Of a DNA stretch of 10,520 nucleotides, positions 1 to 4,853 are shown piece after piece. The stretch is from Chloroflexota bacterium (GTDB lineage: Bacteria > Chloroflexota > Dormibacteria > Dormibacterales > Dormibacteraceae). The DNA is taken from contig VBGV01000089.1 of the NCBI GenBank assembly GCA_005880755.1, positions 1-10,520 of the forward strand. Reading direction: 5' to 3'. Each line of letters opens with the position of its first letter. Positions within the stretch are counted from its first letter, which is position 1. The translations under genes and the position numbers were made by a program. Under the pieces are notes generated by a model that saw only the letters and a program-made list of their open reading frames with translations, made no database searches and was not told the origin of the DNA.

Positions 1-1
1 C

Positions 2-541
2 GACGGCATTGACGTCTCCATCTCGCTGAACGTGTCGCCGCGCAACATCGAGGACCACTCGCTGGAGGAGATGGTCGCCCGCGCGCTCGGCAATTTCAAA
101 GTCGAGCCGAATCGCCTGACGCTGGAGATCACAGAAGGCGTCGCGATGGCGGCGGCCGCGGCGAAAGCGCTCCACCGGCTGCATGAGATCGGCGTGCGCC
201 TTGCGCTCGACGACTTCGGCACCGGCTACTCATCGCTCCTGTACTTGATGCGGCTCCCGGTCAACGAGATCAAAATCGACCGATCTTTCGTCTCCGCGCT
301 CGCGTCGGACCCCGATTCGGGCGCGATCGTCCGGTCAGCGGTCGGGCTGGGTCACAACCTCGGCCTGCGCGTCGTGGCCGAAGGGCTGCAGGACCGGATG
401 GCGGAAGCCGTCCTCGTGGAGGCCGGGTGTGACGCGGCTCAGGGCTTCCTGATCGGCCGGCCTGCCGAGGAGACCGAGATCACCGCGCTGCTGATGCAGC
501 AAGCAGGACTCACCAAAGAGAGACTGACCGAGTCGGGTTGA
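2..541 (+). CDS. EAL-domain cyclic-di-GMP phosphodiesterase, C-terminal part (5' end outside window)
   Basis: This is the last 179 residues of an EAL domain, which hydrolyses c-di-GMP to pGpG. The reading frame is open at the left edge, so the EAL signature itself and any sensor or GGDEF domain lie outside the window. Most of the remaining catalytic and metal-binding set is visible (numbering from base 2): the N-x-S-P loop at N10-P13, E-I-T-E at 42-45, the loop-6 segment DDFGTGYSS from D70, K91 in KIDRSF, E127 in VVAEGL and Q147 in the GCDAAQGF segment. This suggests an active phosphodiesterase rather than a degenerate binding domain, as far as the visible part goes. After the domain only a short tail of about 25 residues remains. 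The stop (TGA, 539-541) overlaps the TTG start of the next gene, so the two are probably co-transcribed. The family call is firm; the full architecture cannot be seen. Confidence 0.95.
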   Translation, partial: DGIDVSISLNVSPRNIEDHSLEEMVARALGNFKVEPNRLTLEITEGVAMAAAAAKALHRLHEIGVRLALDDFGTGYSSLLYLMRLPVNEIKIDRSFVSALASDPDSGAIVRSAVGLGHNLGLRVVAEGLQDRMAEAVLVEAGCDAAQGFLIGRPAEETEITALLMQQAGLTKERLTESG

Positions 542-1347
542 ACGCTCTTGTGCTGGGGGCGGAGGGCCAGCTCGGATCGGAGCTCGTCCGCCTGCTGGGT
601 GCCGCCAGTGCGGTGCCGTACGAGCAGGTTTCGATCACGGACGCGGAGGCCGTCGACGCCTTGCTCGCGTCCCGCAAGCCTGAGGTGGTCTTCAACTGCG
701 CCGCCTACAACGCCGTCGACCGTGCCGAGTCGGAGCCCGACGAGGCGTTCGCGGTCAACGCGCAAGGCCCGTTTCTCGTCGCCGTCGCTTGCCGGCGCCA
801 GGGCGCGACGCTGGTCCATTTCTCGACCAACTTCGTCTTCGACGGGACTCACGATCAGCCATACGTCGAGGCGGACGAGCCTTCGCCGCTTTCGGTGTAC
901 GGAAAGTCCAAGCTCGAGGGTGAGCGCCGCGTCCTCGAGGCAGGCCCGCGCCTGCTGATCGTGAGGACGGCCGCCCTCTTCGGCGGCCCGCTGAGCTTTC
1001 CGCATCGGATCCTCGACCGGGCGCGATCAGGCCAGCGGCTGCCGGTCGTATCGGACCAGCATGTGAATCCGACGTTCGCCCCCGATCTTGCCGCGGCGGC
1101 GGTGGAGCTCGTGGAGCAGGGGATGGCCGGCATCGTGCACGCGGTCTCCGAAGGGTGCACCGGATGGGACGACTTCGCCCGGGCCGTGCTGGCGGAGAGC
1201 GGCGTCGGGGTGGAGGTGGAGTCGGTCCCCAGCATCGCCTATCCGTCCGCCGCGCGCCGGCCGCTCAACGGCTGCCTGGCTTCGACCCGCTATCGCCCCC
1301 TTCGACCGTGGCGCCAGGCCGTCCGCGACTGGGCCAACAGGGCATAA
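538..1347 (+). CDS. rmlD: RmlD-like dTDP-4-dehydrorhamnose reductase
   Basis: A 269-residue short-chain dehydrogenase of the RmlD/SDR-extended type. RmlD performs the last step of dTDP-L-rhamnose synthesis, the NAD(P)H-dependent reduction of dTDP-4-dehydro-L-rhamnose in the cytosol. Visible are the Rossmann glycine motif GAEGQLG (7-13), CAAYNAVDRAE (54-64, matching the family's AAYTAVDKAE), STNFVFDG (96-103, where the family usually reads STDYVFDG), the catalytic YGKSK (Y121, K125), and the C-terminal VNPTFAPDLA and ARRPLN elements of the substrate-binding lobe. The length is slightly below the usual 280-300. The chosen start is TTG at 538 inside TTGA, giving MNALVLGAEGQLG directly before the first beta strand; GTG at 550 would cut into that strand. 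No strong Shine-Dalgarno is seen, so translational coupling to the EAL gene is likely. No other rml genes are in view, so another SDR reductase acting on a related dTDP-sugar is possible. Confidence 0.85.
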   Translation: MNALVLGAEGQLGSELVRLLGAASAVPYEQVSITDAEAVDALLASRKPEVVFNCAAYNAVDRAESEPDEAFAVNAQGPFLVAVACRRQGATLVHFSTNFVFDGTHDQPYVEADEPSPLSVYGKSKLEGERRVLEAGPRLLIVRTAALFGGPLSFPHRILDRARSGQRLPVVSDQHVNPTFAPDLAAAAVELVEQGMAGIVHAVSEGCTGWDDFARAVLAESGVGVEVESVPSIAYPSAARRPLNGCLASTRYRPLRPWRQAVRDWANRA

Positions 1348-1389
1348 AAAAGGCTCGGGCCGGGCGATTTCTCGACACCGGCTCCGAGC
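1346..1389 (-). terminator. Candidate intrinsic terminator for leftward transcription
   Basis: An inverted repeat pairs 1353-1358 (GCTCGG) with 1384-1389 (CCGAGC), continued by CCGG 1360-1363 with CCGG 1378-1381 across a small internal bulge and a 14-nt loop. On the left it is flanked by six A's (1346-1351), which overlap the rmlD stop codon TAA. Read leftward this is a GC-rich hairpin followed after one base by six U's, the form of an intrinsic terminator. Read rightward only two T's follow, so it would be a poor terminator for the rmlD transcript. No leftward gene is recognised to its right, so its role is unclear; it may block antisense transcription into rmlD. No folding energy was computed. 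Confidence 0.35.
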
Positions 1390-1603
1390 TTGGCTGCGGG
1401 GGGTGAGGTTCTAAATGACGATGAGTACCAGGTTTTCCTTTCTGAAGGCCCGCGCGCACAGATGCGCAGTGAAAAGTTTGGCACGAAATCCAAGAATGGG
1501 CTGGTCGATCTTTGCACATTTTCAACGACGAAATGCCTACGCCACTCTTGGAATCCCAAGCACCGGCTTCGGTTAGCCCGCGGAATACCGACTGCTTTCT
1601 GAT
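1348..1603. other. Intergenic region between rmlD and the exosortase operon
   Basis: This 256-base gap is the only non-overlapping junction in the window and separates the rmlD unit from the six-gene operon, so the operon promoter should lie here. It is visibly less GC-rich than the genes, with many A/T-rich patches from about 1405 to 1560. I searched for -35/-10 pairs: TTGGCA (1478-1483) and TTGCAC (1512-1517) resemble -35 elements, but neither has a convincing TATAAT-like partner at 16-18 bases. It contains the hairpin at 1346-1389, a doubtful small ORF (1415-1576) and short repeats: ACGAAAT at 1483-1489 and 1528-1534, AATCCAAG at 1487-1494 echoed by AATCCCAAG at 1552-1560, and the inverted pair CTTGG/CCAAG at 1547-1551 and 1556-1560. 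No riboswitch or RNA-gene consensus was recognised. Confidence 0.6.
1415..1576 (+). CDS. Doubtful small ORF (53 codons), basic peptide
   Basis: An ATG at 1415 opens 53 codons ending at TAG 1574-1576. In its favour, GGTGAGG (1402-1408) lies six bases upstream as a fair Shine-Dalgarno, and the predicted peptide is rich in Arg and Lys, beginning MTMSTRFSFLKAR. Against it, the codon third positions lack the strong G/C bias of every other gene here, the peptide resembles no family I know, and a second overlapping frame (1390-1602) is equally open. It may be a leader peptide or chance. Conservation of the peptide in related genomes would decide it. Confidence 0.2.
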   Translation: MTMSTRFSFLKARAHRCAVKSLARNPRMGWSIFAHFQRRNAYATLGIPSTGFG

Positions 1604-1987
1604 ATGGATGCGTTAGTCCCAGCACACGTCTTGCACAGATTGATCAGTTCGAAGGATGTCGCACTCCGCCTCGGCGTCAGCCAGGCGACGGTTTTGCGTG
1701 CTGTCGCGCGAGGCCTCCTCCGGCCTGCCCTGATCACCCCGGGCGGGCACCGGCGGTTCAGCCCCAAGGAGGTCGAAGCATTCGCCGACGGCCTGCAGGA
1801 CGACCCTGACGGAGCCCGCCTCGTCAGCACCGGGGAAGCCGCCCGTCTCCTCGGCGTCAGCCAACCGACCCTCAACCGGGCCGTCCGCCGCGGGCGGCTG
1901 CGTCCCACCCTGACGACTCCGGGTGGACACCGACGCTTCGACAGCGCAGAGCTGAGCGCCGCTCTCCACGTGGAGGACGCCCCGTGA
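1604..1987 (+). CDS. Tandem MerR/BldC-like helix-turn-helix DNA-binding protein
   Basis: A 127-residue protein that consists almost wholly of two copies of a MerR-type winged HTH domain. Copy 1 is about residues 13-56 and copy 2 about 73-116. They are in exact 60-residue register: LGVSQ at 23-27 and 83-87, TPGGHRRF at 45-52 and 105-112. About 27 of 44 aligned residues are identical. The GGHRRF wing is the hallmark of MerR/HTH_17/BldC-like DNA-binding domains. There is no dimerisation coiled coil and no effector domain, so the protein resembles a covalent dimer of BldC-type domains, likely binding a direct-repeat site. No ORF with such domains follows, so it is probably a transcription factor for this operon (inference). 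The ATG at 1604 lacks a clear Shine-Dalgarno; in-frame TTG codons downstream are alternative starts. Its end overlaps the next gene at GTGA. An excisionase-like role is possible, but no integrase is nearby. Confidence 0.85.
   Translation: MDALVPAHVLHRLISSKDVALRLGVSQATVLRAVARGLLRPALITPGGHRRFSPKEVEAFADGLQDDPDGARLVSTGEAARLLGVSQPTLNRAVRRGRLRPTLTTPGGHRRFDSAELSAALHVEDAP
1669..1863 (+). repeat. Intragenic 180-bp-offset duplication encoding the two HTH copies
   Basis: The DNA of the two HTH copies is still recognisably duplicated. The 15 bases CCTCGGCGTCAGCCA occur at 1669-1683 and again at 1849-1863, exactly 180 bases (60 codons) apart, and the codons around GGHRR are similar without being identical. 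The exact spacing without indels points to an in-frame tandem duplication followed by divergence. Confidence 0.75.
1972..1976 (+). promoter_or_regulatory. Ribosome binding site for the GT2 fusion gene
   Basis: GGAGG lies seven bases before the GTG at 1984, within the coding end of the HTH gene. It supports GTG 1984 (in the GTGA overlap) as the true start and shows that the GT2 gene has its own ribosome entry as well as possible coupling. Confidence 0.75.
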
Positions 1988-4284
1988 GCCAAGGGGAAGA
2001 TCCAGGCAACTACTCCGAGCCGCGGCCAGGCCGCGGCGACGTCGCCTGGAGTGTGGTTCTCAACGGCGTCCTGGTCGCCGCCTTCGTCATTGGCGCCATC
2101 CCGATCGTGGCGATCGTGCACGGCTTCATCGACCTGGTCCTGCAGTCGAAGATCCGCAGCGGCGCCGATTGGGTCGCCTACGGGTTTGCGTTCACCGGCC
2201 TGTTTCTCGGCGGAATCTTCTTCGCCTATGCGATCAAGTACTACCTGAGCACGGCGATGGTGCTGCTCACGACATTGGTCGGAGCGCCGCCGCGCAACGG
2301 CAACGGCACCACCAAGACAAACGGCAAGGCGCTGAACCGTATCAACGGCAATGGCAACGGCTACCACATCGACCTCGGCTATCACCCATTCGTGTCGGTC
2401 CACGTCGCCGCGTACAACGAAAAGCGCGTCATCGAGCGCCTGCTGATCGCCCTCTCGCATCTCGAATACCCCGAGTACGAGGTCGTCGTCGTCGACGACT
2501 CCACCGACGAGTCGGTGGAGATCCTGGAGCGCTGGCGGAACCGGCCTCGCTTCAAGATCCTTCACCGCACGAGCCGTGCCGGTTACAAGGGCGGAGCGCT
2601 TCGCGAAGCGCTGAAGATCATGGACTCGCGCACCGAGTACGTGGTCGTCTTCGATGCCGACTCGGTCCCGTTCCCGGACTCGATCGAGCGCTTGCTGCCG
2701 CTTTTCTATCGCGTCGGCGACGGCACATCCAGCCGGCGCTTCGAGGCTGCGTTTCGACGTACTGATCCCCCGTCGGAGCCAGGCCAGATCAAGCGCCGCG
2801 CGGAAGTGGCGGCGGTTCAGAGCTACCAGTGGCACGTGCTCAACAAATCGGAGAGCTGGCTGACGGAGGCGGTGCGCGCCGAGTATGCGGGCAGCTACAT
2901 GATCGAGCGGCCGTTCCAGGATGCGATCGGCGCGCTGAAGATGATCGCCGGCACGGCTTACATGATCCGCGCCGACGTCCTGCGTGAGGTCGGTTGGGGG
3001 ACCAGCATCACGGAGGACTGGGAGCTGACGCTCAAGCTCTACACGCGGGGCACCCACAACGTGCGCAAGTGGTTCCTGCCGGTCATGGGGTCGTCTTTTG
3101 TCACCCCGATCGAGAAGCTCGAGTTCCTGTACGACGCGAGCTACTACTTGCAGGCGGCGCTCTTTGTCGTTGGTTCGATCGCCTGGCTCGTCTCCGAGGT
3201 CGTGTTCGACACTCACGTGCCGGGGTGGACCGCGCTGCTCGGATGGTCGCTGCTCTTCTCGAACATCTTCGCCCTGCCGCTGATGAACCTCGCCGGGCTC
3301 ATCCTCGAAGAGGCGCCGGCGCGCGACGTGCAAGGCGTCGTCGGTGCTCTGGTCCTTTCGTTTGCGCTGGTTCCCTTCCAGGGTTGGGCCGCGTTCAAGG
3401 GCCTGATCAGCAAGGACGAGGGGCCGTGGTTTCGCACCCCCAAGACAGGGCGGGTCACCGACGAGGTCAAGCATCTGCGCCGGCTGCACCTGCTGCGCCG
3501 GTGGATCCGCGGACGGCGCCCGGCTGGTCGGCGTTGGGCGCCGCCGGCATCACCGCTCGTGACGCCGCCTCAGCACATTGCGACTCAGCCAAGGCGCTGG
3601 CTGGGCTGGGTCGTCGTCGGCATCCTGGTGCTGATGTTCGGCTCGCTGGCGCTGGCGTCGCTGGGGGCGCCGACCGTGAGCGCCGCCGGCAACCCGCTGT
3701 ACCTTCACGGCACCGGGACCGCGCCCGGTTGCACGGCGAGCACGGTCGACCAGGCGGTCGGCACGCGGTCCACCGCCTGCGAGATCCAGTCGGCCGCCGG
3801 GGGAGTGGTCAACACGTGGTCGTTCAGCAACCTCCCCGCGCAAACGGTGGCAGCGGGGACGTGGACATTCACGATCTACTGGACCGGCGGCACCGGCAGC
3901 ACCAACGACACGGTCACGATCGCGGCCGGTGTTTCCGCGACGTCGAGCTGCGCCGGTTTTGTGGCGGCCGTGCCGGCTGTCGGATCCACGTGGACCGCGA
4001 CGTATGGGTCGAATGGCACGAACACCACGAGTCCGTTCACCGTGACCACCAGCGCCAGCCAGCTGCCGATGGTCATCGTGCAGGGCGGATCGCTGTGCAT
4101 CCAGGTGACGCTCACCCACAACACTGGGGGCAAACCGTCGATGGTCTACGACGGCACGGCGGGCGTCGCCGACACGCGAGTCGTGCCGCCGAGCATCGTC
4201 GTCCCTGAGTCGCTGCTCGGTTTCGCCGGCCTTGCTCTGATCGTCCCGATCTTTGCGTCACGCCTCATCCGGAGGCGGCGATGA
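1984..4284 (+). CDS. Membrane GT2 glycosyltransferase fused to a secreted domain with PEP-CTERM-like sorting tail
   Basis: A 766-residue fusion protein. Two N-terminal membrane helices (about 22-45, 61-88) are followed by an Asn/Gly-rich linker (104-126) and a GT-A catalytic domain of family GT2 (about 135-365): VSVHVAAYNE, DD at 171-172, DAD at 224-226, GTAYMIR at 323-329, TED at 343-345. Three more helices follow (about 388-407, 415-440, 450-470), then a basic cytosolic stretch (485-540), a signal-like helix (540-560, ending ALASLGAPTVSAA), a Ser/Thr/Gly-rich ectodomain with four cysteines (583, 599, 656, 705), and a C-terminal triplet: VPES at 740-743, a hydrophobic helix, then RLIRRRR. 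Basic residues on cytosolic segments agree with this topology. The tail resembles exosortase substrates, and the next gene encodes an exosortase. Oddly, no canonical QxxRW motif is present; the nearest sequence is N359-V-R-K-W363. GT2 calls are firm; processivity, sugar and sorting are inferred. An internal GTG (3559) might also produce the ectodomain alone. Confidence 0.85.
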   Translation: MSQGEDPGNYSEPRPGRGDVAWSVVLNGVLVAAFVIGAIPIVAIVHGFIDLVLQSKIRSGADWVAYGFAFTGLFLGGIFFAYAIKYYLSTAMVLLTTLVGAPPRNGNGTTKTNGKALNRINGNGNGYHIDLGYHPFVSVHVAAYNEKRVIERLLIALSHLEYPEYEVVVVDDSTDESVEILERWRNRPRFKILHRTSRAGYKGGALREALKIMDSRTEYVVVFDADSVPFPDSIERLLPLFYRVGDGTSSRRFEAAFRRTDPPSEPGQIKRRAEVAAVQSYQWHVLNKSESWLTEAVRAEYAGSYMIERPFQDAIGALKMIAGTAYMIRADVLREVGWGTSITEDWELTLKLYTRGTHNVRKWFLPVMGSSFVTPIEKLEFLYDASYYLQAALFVVGSIAWLVSEVVFDTHVPGWTALLGWSLLFSNIFALPLMNLAGLILEEAPARDVQGVVGALVLSFALVPFQGWAAFKGLISKDEGPWFRTPKTGRVTDEVKHLRRLHLLRRWIRGRRPAGRRWAPPASPLVTPPQHIATQPRRWLGWVVVGILVLMFGSLALASLGAPTVSAAGNPLYLHGTGTAPGCTASTVDQAVGTRSTACEIQSAAGGVVNTWSFSNLPAQTVAAGTWTFTIYWTGGTGSTNDTVTIAAGVSATSSCAGFVAAVPAVGSTWTATYGSNGTNTTSPFTVTTSASQLPMVIVQGGSLCIQVTLTHNTGGKPSMVYDGTAGVADTRVVPPSIVVPESLLGFAGLALIVPIFASRLIRRRR
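4271..4275 (+). promoter_or_regulatory. Ribosome binding site for the exosortase gene
   Basis: GGAGG, inside the Arg-rich C-terminal codons of the GT2 fusion gene, lies five bases before the ATG at 4281. It supports the start in the ATGA overlap. The same bases encode the basic tail of the presumed substrate. Confidence 0.75.
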
Positions 4285-4853
4285 GAGCGCGACAGCGGGA
4301 CGACGTCAACCTGACCCTCATCGCGCTGGCGTGCGCGCTGTTGATGGTCCTGCCCCTCGTGACGACGTTTGACGAGCTGCTCACGTCCTGGGCGATGCGC
4401 CTGGGCGCGGACAATCCCCTGCAGGCAATCGTGCCGGTTGAGGCGCGCATGGTCGTCAGCCTGCTTGGCCTCGTCGGCATCCACGCGGCCGCCTCGGGCA
4501 GTCACCTCGTCGTGTGGGACAGCGCGGGATCGATGCACACGCTCTTCATCTCCTGGAACTGCATCGGCTGGCAGAGCCTGATCCTGTTCGGCGTCAGCCT
4601 CATCTCGGGTCTGCGCGGCGGTCACACGGTCGAAAGCCGCGCGCAGGTTCTGTGCATCGGCTTGGCGGGCACGATGCTCCTGAACCTGCTGCGTGTCGCC
4701 GCCGTGGCGGTGATAGCGGCGACCGTCGGCGTCGGCCCCGCGATCCTCTTCCACGATTACGGGGGGACGATCCTGTTCGTCGGCTTTCTCTTCGTCTTCT
4801 GGACGTTTGCCCAGCGCTGGATTCTTCCGTCTCAGCCGTCGCAAGCCGAATGA
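4281..4853 (+). CDS. Exosortase/archaeosortase family protein
   Basis: A 190-residue polytopic membrane protein with the catalytic signature of the exosortase/archaeosortase superfamily. Members cleave C-terminal sorting tails (short motif, hydrophobic helix, basic end) at the outer face of the membrane and are thought to transfer the protein to an acceptor. The presumed triad is visible in order: Cys94 in SWNCIGWQS, Arg138 in NLLRVA and His158 in FHDYGG, each beside a hydrophobic helix. Helices are predicted at about 11-29, 55-72, 86-109, 121-149 and 160-178. At 190 residues it is shorter than classical EpsH-type exosortases and closer to the compact archaeosortase-like forms. There is no fused EpsI domain. 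The start ATG overlaps the GT2 fusion stop (ATGA), and that protein carries the only evident sorting-like tail in the window, so a dedicated enzyme-substrate pair is likely. The subfamily and the exact cleavage motif cannot be assigned by eye. Confidence 0.85.
   Translation: MRARQRDDVNLTLIALACALLMVLPLVTTFDELLTSWAMRLGADNPLQAIVPVEARMVVSLLGLVGIHAAASGSHLVVWDSAGSMHTLFISWNCIGWQSLILFGVSLISGLRGGHTVESRAQVLCIGLAGTMLLNLLRVAAVAVIAATVGVGPAILFHDYGGTILFVGFLFVFWTFAQRWILPSQPSQAE

Noticed and set aside
1390..1602. 70-codon plus-strand ORF in the intergenic gap
   Set aside because: It starts at a TTG with no Shine-Dalgarno, codon third positions are unbiased, and it resembles no family. It also overlaps the alternative small ORF at 1415.
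1348..1603. Riboswitch, for example c-di-GMP sensing, upstream of the operon
   Set aside because: I looked for GEMM-like conserved blocks because of the neighbouring EAL gene and found none; no other riboswitch consensus was recognised.
1573..3489. A 638-codon open frame on the minus strand opposite the HTH and GT2 genes
   Set aside because: It is antisense to two well-supported genes, has Arg/Asp/His-rich composition typical of the reverse frame of high-GC coding DNA, and shows no recognisable domain.
4514..4849. Upstream extension of the flippase-GT4 frame
   Set aside because: It lies inside the exosortase gene in another frame and encodes Arg-rich nonsense; the ATG at 4850 in the ATGA overlap gives a normal membrane-protein N-terminus.
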